The position numbers and the translations under genes were made by a program. Below are positions 1-12,070 of a DNA stretch of 64,000 bases, in pieces. Position 1 is the first letter of the stretch, and the number at the start of each line of letters is the position of its first letter. The DNA comes from Stercorarius parasiticus (Eukaryota; Chordata; Aves; Charadriiformes; Stercorariidae), in NCBI GenBank assembly GCA_013396915.1, contig VWZL01000114.1, forward strand, positions 376,691 to 440,690, written 5' to 3'. Below the pieces are notes generated by a model. It saw only the letters and a list, made by a program, of their open reading frames with translations, was not told the origin of the DNA and searched no databases.

Positions 1-1236
1 CCCAGGCAACCTGTTCCAGTGTCTCACCACCCTCAAAGTGAAAAATTTCTTCCTGATATCTAACCTAAATCTGCCCTTTTCCAGTTTGAAGCCATTACCC
101 CTCGTCCTATCACTACATACCCTTGTAAAAAGTCCCTCTCCAGCTTTCTTTTAGGCACCCTTCAGATACTGTAAGGCTGCTGTAAGGTCTCCCCAGAGCC
201 TTCTCTTCTCCAGGCTGAACAACCCCAACTCCCTCAGTCTGCCTTCATAGGAGAGGTGCTCCAGCCCTCTGATCAGAGAGCCATCTACATGGCCCTCTGG
301 ACTCACTCCAACAGGTCCATGTCCTTCTTATGTTGGGGACTCCAGAGCTGGATGCAATACTCCAGGTTGTGGCCTCACAAGAGCAGAGTAAAGGGGCAGA
401 ATCACCTCCCTTGACCAGCTGGCCATGTTTCTTTTGATGCAGTCCAGAATGTGCTTGGCCTTCTGGGCTGCAAGTGCACATTGCTGTATCTTGTTGAGCT
501 TCTCATACACCAACACCCTCAAGTCCTGCTCCTCAGGGCTGCTCTCAAGCCATTCTCTGCCCAACCTGTATTTGTACATGAGATTGCCATGACCCAGGTG
601 CAGGACCTTGCACTTGGCCTGGTTGAGCTTCATGAGTTTTGCACAGGCTGACCTCTCAAGCCTGTCCAGATCCCTCTTGATGGCATCCCTCATCCCTTCC
701 CTCCAGTGTGTTGACTGCTCCACACAGCTTGGTCTTGTTGGCAAACTTGCTGAGAGTGCGCTCAATCCCAACATCCATGTTGCCAACAAAGATGTTAAAC
801 AACACCAGTCCCAGTACTGACTCCTGAGGAACACCACTCATCACTGCTTGCCACTTGGACATTGTGCCGTTGACCGCAACTCTTTGAGTGCTACCGTCCA
901 ACCAGTTCCTTATCCACAGAGTGGTCCATCTGTCAAATCCATGTCTCTCCAATTTGGAGACAAGGACATCTTGTGGGACAGTGTCAAATTCTTTGCATAA
1001 GTCCAGGTAGATGTCTGTTGGTCTCCCCTTATCCACCAATGCTGTAATGCCGTCGTAGAAGGCCAACAAATTTTTCAGGCATGATTTGCCCTTAGCGAAG
1101 CCATGTTGGCTGTCTCTGATCACCTGCTAATTTTCTGTGTGCCCTAGCAGAGTTTCCAGAAGGATCTGCTCCATGATCTTGCTGGGCACAGAGGTGTTAC
1201 CCCTTTTCCAGTCAGTGGGAACTTCACCAGACTGCC
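1..1236 (-). mobile_element. CR1 LINE, 5'-truncated, decayed reverse transcriptase, runs off left edge
   Basis: Read on the minus strand this is the RT and post-RT part of a chicken-repeat-1 retrotransposon. Typical CR1 protein blocks appear in two frames. One frame, 1123 to 656, has [21 protein letters not shown], then [26 protein letters not shown] and [11 protein letters not shown]. The other, 837 to 328, has REVILPLYSALVRP. The frame change and stops show it is dead. The catalytic Ala-Asp-Asp reads Ala-Asn-Lys near 734-743. The element starts abruptly near 1236, within the RT N-terminal part, which is the usual 5' truncation of CR1. Its 3' end lies beyond base 1: the window begins in the segment usually about 150-200 bp before the CR1 3' terminus. 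Confidence 0.95.
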
Positions 1237-3596
1237 ACATATATGTGTGTGATTTGGCTAACCTTTAGTATACTACATGTATGTCCAGCTTAGGTAGGGT
1301 AATACAGATGAACTGAAGAGTTGATGGGGTTTTTTTGATGGAGTATTAAATATTACATAATGTAATGGAGTGAAAAAGAGTTAAAATTATATGTAAATAT
1401 TTGTCTCTGAATATTCAGGTGGTTAATTTGGGTGTAATTCGGTAAGCTCTGTCTGTCTCAATTCATTATATATTTCTGGTTTATGAAAAACAAGAATGTG
1501 TTATTTCTTTAATTAATACTAATTACTAGACCAGTTGACATAGCTGGTAAAAATGAACAAGCTTCTGCTAAAGACCTGAAGGTTGATGTGCTTGAATGTT
1601 TTTCCATTTTTTCCATTTCCAGGTATATATAGATTTGTTTGATAAAGATATTCATTGTCCCTAAAAATCTTTTTTTGCTTATCTCCTTAAGCTGCAGCCC
1701 CCTATTTCTAATTTTAAATGGGTTCATGTAGTACCTGTAGACTTCACTGGGATTTTCATCCAGATCAGATATATACTTATTGCTTAAATTCATTTTCCTA
1801 AGGGATAACTCTATTTCCTGTCCAGAACATCATGGACTCAATTTTAGTGCTTTCCAGATGACACAGGATATTGTGCCTGGCCTCCAAGTGCCCCTCCAGG
1901 AGAACACAGGTCTCCTCTAAGTCTAAAGTCATGTCTGCACACCTTCTGTGGATGATTTGCATATCCTTGAATATTTCAAATGGTTGTATATGCCTGCATT
2001 TAGGCTGCTTAATCAACCTTCTAACTAGAATTGTAGCAGTAAATATATTTTCCGCTTAAATAGTCTAGTGGGAATACAATTGCCACAAGCACACATGCAG
2101 AGCTGTTAAACAGTGCCTAGAAAAATTCAAGCATCAACCTGAATCTGCATGTGAATATCTTTATGTCAGGCTGGAAACAAAATTAATGTGCTTTCATTAT
2201 TATATATTTTCTTTATGAACCTGAGGCCTCTGCTGTCCCACGCCACATTTGGCACAGAAATAGGTGAAAAAATAACATACAGAACGCACTAAAGAGTATT
2301 AAGTATCATGAAACTGTGAAACAGAGATTTCAGATAATACAGTTTTTATACTCTTCATATTCGTACTTTCCAAGCCCTGAGTATCTCTGCTATGTTAAGA
2401 ACAGAAGTAAGGCTGTATCCTATTTCAGATAATGAGAGGCTATGTAACATCCTGGAAATAAATATTAAACTTTTAAAAAATTCCTTATTTTGATGCTGTA
2501 GAATCATTTATTCAAGCCTAGTGGTGAATTGCTACCAGGAAAGTGTTATTTTGTAAAGGATATTCTGTGTATGCAATTTCTCTCAATATTATTTATAAAA
2601 ACAAAATCTCATTTTATCTCTTTTTGTCATATGTAGCAATGGATATATTATTCAATCCGTCTGTTTACTGAGCGGTTTACTTGAGGCCAAAATTCATTCA
2701 TTCAACAAAATTTTTGATGTACTTTCTTGCTGAAAAATCAATACAAAGCTTGTCAGTAGCCAGAAGTCAACTGGACTACTTTGGCACTTAAGGTGAAGTA
2801 TATAATTTCTTTAAATGGGTCTTCAAAGGTCACGCATTTAAAAAAAAGTCTTAATTTTTTTTTTCTGTAAGTTACTTTGGGTTTATGTAAGTTACTTTGT
2901 TACACTCCTTCACTCATATTTTGAGTGAAGACTGAGAATTTAAAGGTATTTCTGAGCATGAGGGCAATTTTTTCTCAGTCTTTTCATGATAAATGACATA
3001 TTTCAGAAAACACCACTTTACAAATTGTGTATGCCTGATGATATGATTGTGCTCAGTGTAGTTTACATAAAAGATAAACAATATTGGCTTCAGACTATTT
3101 GCATTTCTTAATCTTCTATTTGCTTCAAATACAGGACAGTTATTCTGATGTAGTTCCAAAGTTTGAGTAAGTTTTTAGTTAGAATCTAAATAAAAATAAC
3201 TCTGTATCTGAAAGAATATTCTTCTCCGCAAAATTGATGAAAAGAAACTTTTTTTTTTCATTTATTCATCTTCAAACTGAAAAAAAACACCTTTTTCGTT
3301 ACAGTGCTCATAAATTTTGTCAGTGCCTAGGGTGCTTCACACAGTATGAGTCATGTTAACATGAATGCTGGAAGTAGGAGATCTTCCTGAGCAGGTTGTT
3401 TTGCAGTAGAGTATGTCTAGAATTGAAGCCAGGGAACATCAAGCTAGCAGCTGGAGGACTGGTGGGCGGTTATTTCATTAAGTTGTTAGGCTAATTTAAA
3501 AGGTGGTGTCAACAAAATTTCCTGACTGGACTATCCTGGACTCCTTGGAGAAAACTGGCATACTTATAGACAGTTTTTGGCCAGTGGTGGATTGCA
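1237..3596. other. AT-rich intronic sequence, no recognised gene
   Basis: Between two CR1 elements. It contains short tandem duplications (for example 2867-2899, period 20) and A/T runs. The part at about 1500-2060 is less AT-biased and could be an older unrecognised repeat, but I could not assign it. Open frames on the minus strand here match no protein I know. Confidence 0.6.
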
Positions 3597-5158
3597 CAGA
3601 ATCATAGAACAGCCCAGGTTGGAAGGAATCTTGAAAGGTCATCTTGTCCAACCTTCCATGGGAAAGGGAGCCAAGGTGAGATAATTTGGCACCCTGTCCA
3701 ATTGTCTTGAAAACCTCCAGTGATGAAAACTTCATCAAGTCCCTGGGGAGGTTTTTCCAGTGATAGTTCTCCCTGTAAAAAATGTCTTTATCAAGATGAA
3801 ACCTTTTCCAGTGTACCTTGTATCCATTGTCCTTTGTCCTCCTCATGTGGCTCCTTGTGAAGAGACAGTCTACATCCTCCTGGTAACTGCCTTTTAAGTA
3901 TACTGAAATACTGCAAGGAGGTCCCCCCTGAGCCTTCTCCAGGGAGAAAAGACCCAGCTCCTTCAGTCTTTCCTCAGAGGGCAGGTTTTCCAGCCCTTTG
4001 ATCATCTTTGTGGTGCTCCTTTGGATCCTCTTCAGTGTGTCCGTGTCTCTTTTGAATTGTAGGGACAGTAATTGGACAGAGTACTCTGGATGTGGCCTGA
4101 CAAGTGCTGAGTGAGATGATCACACCTCTATGTCTGTTAGTAATGCCCCCGTGAATGCAGCCGATTTTCCTTTGTTGCTGCAGTGGCTCATAGCTGACTC
4201 ATGGTCGGCTTGCTATCCACCAGGACCCTCAAGTCCCTTTCATCAGGGCTGCTCCCCAGCCACGTGGATCTTAGCATGTACTGGGCTCTTTGATTATAAT
4301 ATCTTTGCACTTGTCTGTGTTAAACTGCACACAGTTCTTGCTAGCCTATCCAAGTCTCTCTGTAAGATGTCTTTCCCTTCTGACATGCCCCCGTACCACC
4401 CAGTTTAGTGTCATCAGCAAACGGTTTAGCAATGGGCCTATGTCTTCGCTGTGCTTCTGCTTACTGGCCACATAGCTGAAGAACCCTTTCTTGTTGTTCT
4501 GACATCCTTGGCCAATTTCAGTTCTACCTGAGCCTTAGCCTTCCTGCCTGCATCTCTGCATACCCTAGTAAGGTTCTTGTAGTCCTCAGTGGATATTTGG
4601 CTGCCTTTCCATAGCTGATCTATTTCCTTTTTTTCTCTTAAGGACACCCAAAGGCTTGTTGTTAAGCCACGGTGGTCTTTTGTTCTGCTGCCTTCCTTTT
4701 ACTTTGTAGGGGATGGAGTGTTCTTGTGTTTTCAGGAAGTTGTTCTTGAATAATTCCCAGCATATGCAAGCTCCTTTGCCCTTCATGTATGCTTCCCATG
4801 GAATTCCTCACAGCTGATCTCTGACAATGTTGAAGTTAGCTCTTATAAAATCCAAGTCTTTGTCCTGCTACTTCATTGTGCTCAGCAGGAGTTTAAACTC
4901 GACAATGTTACGATCACTGTACCTGAGATTGCCATTGGTAGTTATGTTGTCAAGTAAGTCTTAGTTTGTGAGCAGTAAATCTAGTAACGCACTGTTCTTA
5001 GTTGGCATGTCCAGCCAGTGTAGAAGGAAGCAGTCCTCAATGCATTCCAGGAACCTGATGGACAACTTGTGTGCTTCTGTGGTGTTTTCCCAATGTCCAG
5101 GAAATTGACATCACTCATGAAGACCGGGTTCTGTTCGTTCATGGCTGTGTTTAGGGGA
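3597..5158 (-). mobile_element. CR1-clade LINE, 5'-truncated, with internal deletion of the RT core
   Basis: On the minus strand the element ends at about 3597 in the CR1-like terminus (ATTCTGTG, then the usual antisense phrase 'ggttggaagg'). Moving upstream, the C-terminal CR1 block reads [23 protein letters not shown] with LPRDLMKFSSLEVFKT. Next comes the FADDTKLGGT motif at 4396-4424, with both catalytic Asp kept. It is joined directly to the endonuclease-RT linker (GFFSYVASKQKHSEDIGPLLN, at about 4424-4486, and RPPWLNNKPL, at about 4655-4685). The RT core normally between GPLLN and FADD is missing. The element begins near 5158, in the end of the endonuclease region. Many stops and frameshifts show it is old. 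The exact CR1 subfamily is not determined. Confidence 0.88.
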
Positions 5159-8085
5159 AGGGGGAATTAGTTCAGTAGTAATATTTATAAACTTTAAATT
5201 CTGCTGTCCATACGTATACCAACACAATGTATACAAAATTACATAGAAACCAATTTAGTAATGATACTTTGAAGAAGAAAGTGCTGTAACATTTTTTTTA
5301 TCCTCTGAGCATGAAGCTTATTTGAGGGTCAGCTTGATGTTGGGGTTTTTGTTGCCATTAATAGAATAGATCTCTATGAAGCACAGTACAGGGGAACATA
5401 CCTCTGTGATTTTCACAACTTCTCTATCCCCTGTGAATATTTCTGCTCTGTTTCTGCCTGTGAATATGTTTTTCATTCTGAAACTTTCTTTTTTTTAGGG
5501 GGGTGAGGGGGTGGGAGTAGAAGTAAATCAGGTATATAGGAGTATCTGCTATAGAGCTGGATAAATTTTTTTTTTCAACTTCTAGTTGAATATGGAAATG
5601 CAAACACTGACATACCACTTTCTGTTTAAAGAGCACTGTCATGCATGTAAGGTCCTAAGCCTGAAGTTCACTGCATGATCATGAATTGAAAAACTAGAAT
5701 CTACATTCATGGAAGGAAATGTTTCTGTCTTGGATTGAAAGATTTATAGCAACATCTGGAAGCAATTAGGAAGGCTTCTTTGTTCTGTGGCACAGTTAGG
5801 TCTTCATATCTTTGTACAAAGTGGAGATATGCTTAATGATTTTGATTAGTAAACGCTTAGATTTGCCACAGTTTTGCAATGAACAAGGAAAATAACAACA
5901 CAACCCTTTGCTTTAAAACTGAATATTCCTCTACTAATGTTAATACAAGAAGGGTTCTCTATCTTCATTTGCTGGGTTTAGCCCTAAAACAATATTCCAG
6001 ATGAAAAATCTAAACATACAAAGAGAAATATACCTTTTATTGAAACTTATGTCAAGTTGCATCAGAGAGTATTATGCCTGTATTTCTTTTAGCGTTGAAC
6101 ATGCTTAGATTTCTTTGACTTTACTGTTCCACATTTGGCTTATATACTTGGACTAGATACTTGTCTTAGATAAAGGTCATCAATTAGGAACAGACACCAG
6201 CAATTAGGAAATTGTTTTTAGACAACTTAAAGGGGTTTAAATATGAAGATCTTGAAAGAAATTCTCTTTAAACAAAAAGTAAGTCATAAAGTCTCAAGCA
6301 CAGCTGTGTCTTATAAAGCAAATTTTATTAGGTTTGTTTGTAAATTGCAACACAAGGAGCTTTATATGTAGTTTTGCAAGGCTGAACATAAAGCTAAGGT
6401 TTACTTTGGTTATGAATAAATTTTTTAAATCTGCTAATGTAAAAAGAAGTCAATGATGATTCTGTCTTTTATACATAGATGTAGAATACTGAATGACATT
6501 GTAGTGGATTTAGTGACTACAATTTCTCAGAGAAAGACACAGAAAAAAGTGAGGATTATGCTCTTTCCTGCACCCAGATAAAGTGTGTGTGTGTGTTCAT
6601 TGAAAAAAGTCAGCCATATTAGGTTAAAAATAAAGGTACCTGTCATTTTTATTGAAGTTACTCTGAATTTGATGAGATCGGATTATCATTTAAGGTTCAT
6701 TCCTAAAAAAACGCCAACATATGAGATATACTTGGAAATACACAAATGAAAGAAGAATAAAGTGAAACTGTAAAATGTGAAACACTATAATAAAATGTAT
6801 ATATACTGAAGTTTAGCTTGAACATAATAAAATTCAGGAAAAATAAATTGGTAGAAAATCAGTGAGTTTTGTTAGCTTTTTGCATCATTGCAAGGAGTTG
6901 TCTGAGGCAAAGATCACACTCCTTTCAAAAAGCTGTGAATCAAGAGACTCATAAGGATGATGCTTGAGTAAAAATGTATTGATGAATGAAAGATGAGACA
7001 AGGGAGAGGGGATTCTAGGAATAAAATTGCAAGCAGATTTTCAAATTTTTACATATATTAGTGTTTCGTTTTCTTTATCTTGTGGATAGTAGTATATGTT
7101 TCTTTCACTTTTGGTCAGAATAGTCTTGGGAATCAAAATGTTTAGGTGATCTATATGAAGTTTATTCAATGATGTTGGTTAGAATCAGAATGTCAGGGAC
7201 CTGTATTGATTTACAAGTGTGATCAAGGCAGAAAGTCTATCAGTAGAGCAGTGGGAGGTAAAGCACTATCATGAGAGAATCTTTACTATCTGAACACTAG
7301 GTATCATAATTGTTACAGAAAAATAATGAACGGCTTTTCTGGGAATATAAATCAGCAGCAACTAACCAACCAGATGTAACACAAGTTTTACTAATGATTT
7401 GCTTCTAAAGAGTGAGCTGCTCCCTGAGAAGATGTGTTCCTATCTCTTCATTTGCAGAGGTATGTTCAACTTTCCAGAACCACTGAAGTATTGTTTTCTT
7501 TGTATTCCATAAGTTGTGATCATTTTGAAATGCAGTACTTAATTTTTGAAGCAGCTTGCATTATTATAGGTAGGTGAGTAATATTCAGCCAGGTGCAGTT
7601 CAATGTAAGAAGTATCGAAAATGTTGAAAATGTTTTAATTTAAGGCTTTGTGATAGTGTAAAAAGTTACTGGTTTTGGTTTTTTTACTATAAGCATTTTA
7701 AAATTTTTTTTGCATGCATGTGGTAGAAACATCACTGGGAGCAACCCATTGCACATCATGGAATGATGTGGTCAGTTATGCTTCTTTAATGTGACTTTAC
7801 CCTCTTAAAAATGGATTCTTATCATGATATTTAGGTCCGTGGTGTCGTGTTCCCCACTGTCCCCCCATGCCCTCTTCCCTTCTCTAAACTGTGTTTTTTC
7901 TGACTTATAGGGTTGGAAGTAGTAGTATATAAAACCAATAAAGAATGCAATTACTTTTCTCTGAAGATAGTAAGGAATTGAACAAAATACTTAAGGACTC
8001 AAACAGAAGATCGAAGCATTTCAAATATTACATTTGGAAACATGAACAGAACATATACAGTAACTTCTTTGTATAAGAAGGATCT
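5159..8085. other. AT-rich intronic sequence, no recognised gene
   Basis: Nothing coding. It holds a G-rich patch at 5498-5515 (runs of six, five and three G) after a T run, and a (GT)7 microsatellite at 6583-6596. No transposon is recognised. Confidence 0.6.
6583..6596. repeat. (GT)7 microsatellite
   Basis: Seven uninterrupted GT units, directly visible. Confidence 0.95.
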
Positions 8086-8540
8086 TGATAAAACGCAGCA
8101 AGTTCAGCGGAGAGCCACCAAGCTTGTCAGGGCTGAAGGAGTGGAGCACTTGCAGTAGGAGGCGAGGCTGAGGGAACTAGCCTGGGGGAAAGAAGGCCTC
8201 ATGAGGACCTAACAGCAGCACTCTCAACACCTGCAAGGAGGTTATCAAGAAGACAGAGCCAAGCTATTCCTGGCAGTGCATGGTGTGAGCATAAGAGCAA
8301 AGGCATAAACTGAGAGAGGTTTGGAGTAGTTATAAGGCAAAACTTTTTCACCATGAGGAAAGGAAAGCAGTGGAACAGATTGTTCCAAGAGGTTGTTCAG
8401 TCCCCATGCTTGCAGGTTTTCAAGACCTGATAAAAGTTCTGAGCAACAGAGTCTGACCTCAGAATTGATATTGCTTTGGGCAAGGGGTTGGACTAGGGAT
8501 GTTCTGAGGGCTCTTCAACTTGAATTATCTTATGGTCTTT
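8086..8540 (+). mobile_element. CR1 LINE 3' end, sense to GRIK2
   Basis: The sense-strand CR1 C-terminal coding/3' region is recognisable: 'cagcggagagccaccaag', 'gaggctgagggaact', 'ctgcaaggaggttatcaag', 'ttgttccaagaggttgt' and 'ggttggactagggatgttc'. It ends in a degenerate ATTCTATG-like tail near 8523-8540. It is heavily diverged and 5'-truncated, so it is an old copy. It is the only CR1 in the window in the same orientation as GRIK2. Confidence 0.87.
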
Positions 8541-11500
8541 AATTTACGCTCAACAACCACTCACGGCTATTCTCTGAGAGATTAATCTCCAGTAGCTCTG
8601 TAGATCACTATTTGATCTGAGGGAACCTCTCCAAAAACAACAGCAGTTAGCGACATGAAATTGAAAGCTCATATTCCTGAAGAATTGTAGCTTATTACAC
8701 AGACATTGTATTGTTGGTAAACCAGAGTACCAGTTGTTCCTTTTCTTCTAGAAGTTATCCTTCTGTTTTGGGAGAAGCATCTGCATCATTTCCTCTTTTG
8801 CTTATATTTTAATACTAACGGGCATGTGAATTTTTCAGATTACAACAAAACTTTATTAAATGTAGTGTGGTCTCAAATAGAATTTTTAAAGCTTTTACAA
8901 ACACAGAAGATGTGTTAGAATACATCAATTGTGATATTATCAGACTATTGACAAGAAACCTAATGATTCCATGTCCTGTTCAGAGCTTGGCTGTTTTGCT
9001 GTGTTTTAATGTAAGGAGAATCATTAATTGAGCTTGTCTATGCTGTACAGTCATAGACATAGTGGTTAATCTGCCTGTCTCCTTTCTGTGAAGTTGTTGA
9101 ACAGGCAACTTTGCGGAAAGCTTGGTGGCAAACCATGTAGAGCCTTTACGGGAACGGCTAGTGGTCTGCTAAATCATCCAGCAGTGGTTTGGCATATTCT
9201 TTTGTGGTGGTGGCCATGTCTGAGGCTTAATTTGTTTCTGTTTGCAGATAAACTGCCCAGAGAACAAATTTAATATCCTTTGCCTGTGCTTCAGAGTGAA
9301 CTGTACATACATACCTCCTAATGAAGAAGATATCTAAACAGTATGTGTGGAATTCACCTCTCCTAACTTAATCTGTGTAAAATTCAGATGTCTAGTAATT
9401 GCCTATATTTCCTTTTCAGTCAGTAGAGTAAGAATACAGAAATTTTTCCTAAAAAAGCTTCATAGACTGTATTACCAAAGAGGTGTCTATGGAGAGCCTA
9501 GATGATTGGCTGGCCGATTTTAAATGGCTGAATTTAGATGAAAAGATTCCTTTCTGATGGGTTTTGCACATACAGGCCCCTGCCCCATTTTTTGTTGTAT
9601 TGTTCTTTGACTTTTGAAGAAGTGTTTACTGTTCTAATCTACCTTGCCTGTAGCTCTAAGGAGATATGTATTCTTTAGTATGGACTATATTAATTTGGTG
9701 CCCTGTCTTGAATCAGTGACTAAGTATTTTGATAAACTAACTGAAAATGCACTAACAATACAGTAGAAGCTTTAAGTAAATAAGATTGCATGATTTGTGT
9801 TTCCTTAAAACACAAGAATATTGTTGCTTTCAAGGCTGGTCCCAGGAGGTCAGTTGTCAGTACTGTCTCAATTTTTCCAGCAGTATGTTCTGTTTTAATT
9901 GTTGTGGATTTTTGCAAATTTCATGACCTGAAGGAACTTCTTAAGAATTAAACTGGTTGGATAGGACTTGGGTAGCAAATTTAATGATCATATCAGAAAC
10001 TATAGTACTCTACACTACTTTCTTCCCAATGACATTTGGTGAAGACTCTCGCACCTTGTCTGTCCAAAGCAATCTATGCTTATTTTGTAGAGACCTGATG
10101 AAATTATCTCTTCTCTTGTTGCACTTTGTAAATTCAAACAGTTTAGTTCTTGCCAGAGATGTAGAGAGGGAGGAAGGAGTTTTAAAATCTTTAAATAGAT
10201 ATAGCAGTTCTGTATGTCAGAAAAGTAGACAAAGCTCCAGGTCTTGTCTTTTCATAAGATCCTGATTCTGTAAAGTACTGAAAAGTTTTATGAGGCTCCA
10301 TAGCATTTCCAGATTAGCCAGGGGCTGCACTGCAGCAGCTAGTAAGCCAAATTGCCACGACTCAATTTATTGTGATGTTATTCTTTCAATATGTCTTCTC
10401 CTCATTACTGGGACAACAGCAAGAATTTGAGGGTGGTTATTTTTTTTTAAAAAAAAAAAGGAAACAAAAAATACACTGCAGTACTAGTTCAACAATTCAT
10501 GTGACCCAGAGGTCTCTAACTAGTAAGATAATGTTATTTATGTATATGTGTTTATGACTTATTCCAGTGGAGTAATGTCCTGTGGGAAGACAAACTAGGG
10601 GAGAAAAAAAAATATTCTGGGTAAGTATGAGCCATTGAGTAGGCCAAGATTAGATAATGAGGCCTTCAACAGCCAGTAATGGAATAACATTAAGTCTTTT
10701 GAGTTCACTAGGCAGTTGGATGTGCTAATGGAAGTACCATGCTGGGAATGCATACATTTTAGTTGGAATTTCTTATGAGGTGGTGATTGCACATTATGAT
10801 ACGAATAGCTACACTAAATGCATGGAAATTTTCTGCCAGAAAATTAAGGCCCCCTCTACCAGATAATGGCTCACTGGAGGAATGTAATAGTAGTGAAGTA
10901 AAGTCTGAAAACAGATGATTTCCTATTTAATAGTTCATTGACTTTCCTCCTAGAGTCGTTGTCTCCACCATGATGGCTATGGTCTTTATTTTCATTTTGT
11001 AATCAAGCTCAAGCTGTTTTGGTATGATCTGGGAAGGTACTTTTTTGTTGTTAGAAAAAAGGTTTAATTCATTAAAGCATTATGTTTTTCAGTTCAGGTG
11101 TAGCTACTGATTTCAGTTGGATTTTCACTAGTGTGCCTGAATAGATATAGCATAATACATTAAATTGTTTTATTCAGTTTTGCCATCCGTAATTGCCACC
11201 CTGTCTTCAGTATAAATTTCAATAATTTTTGATACCCATGTGTGTCTCCAAACATTTCCTGGATAGTTCTTATATATGGTTCTGCTATAAAGGTCTTAAT
11301 ATTTTTTTTTTTTTGTGATTAATTATTAAGCTTTTAGCAGGATAAGCACATTATTGTTGCTTCTAACACCTGGTAAAAATTATTAATATTTATAGTGTAC
11401 TGTGAGCAGATATACGATTTCCAAAAGAGAAAAAAATTAAATATCTGATTAAGAGGTTTTTCTGTGTTGTGTGAACTGTCCTCCTCACTCTGCTGATATT

Positions 11501-11870
11501 TCTGACCAGACAAATAGCTTTCCTATTTTTCTTTCAACTACAATAGCAAAAGCCCTACTTTTCTAGGAACTGCTATTCTGCAAAAATTTTCCATTATGTC
11601 GTTCAGTAAAAGATGCTTGGAGGGAAGGACATAAATAATCTGTGTGTATCAAACAATACAGAAAAGTAGATGTTGTCCAGAGTGACTGGAGTAGATTATC
11701 TCTGTCCATTGTATGTGATGTTGAACTTGCTGCCTTGGTTTCTTTATAAAACCTACCCATGAATTGCTAACTGAATTTTTTTTGGAAAATCAGAATGATT
11801 TTCCTTGATTTATAATGTAGGGAAAATGATGTTTAAGAATCTGTAGTTTTCAGAAATATGTGTAGCAAGT
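8541..11870. other. AT-rich intronic sequence, no recognised gene
   Basis: No coding or repeat family recognised. There is an A-run at about 10442-10460 and T-runs near 11303. A moderately GC-richer patch at about 9070-9260 is unassigned. Confidence 0.6.
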
Positions 11871-12070
11871 AGACCTTCAGAGCTCATCCAGTCCAACCCT
11901 GCTGCCATAGCCTGAGACATCTTTCACTAGATCAGGTTGCTCAAAGCACCATCTGAAGTGACCTTGACCACTTCCAATGATGGGACATCCAGAACTTCTC
12001 TAGGAAACCTGTTCCAGTGTCCCACCACCCTCATCATGAGGAATTTCATCCTTATATCCAGTCTAAATCA
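11871..12070 (-). mobile_element. CR1 LINE 3'-end fragment
   Basis: An antisense CR1 3' segment: 'gctcatccagtccaaccctg', 'agatcaggttgctcaaagc', 'tgatgggacatccagaactt' and 'aacctgttccagtgtcccac', all in the order seen in other copies. It lacks the terminal ATTCTATG repeat and ends after about 200 bp. Confidence 0.88.

Noticed and set aside
1509..2016. Two adjacent minus-strand open frames
   Set aside because: Looked for an old retroelement or pseudogene but found no known protein motif.
5498..5515. G-rich patch as a quadruplex
   Set aside because: Only three separated G tracts of three or more; does not meet the four-tract rule.
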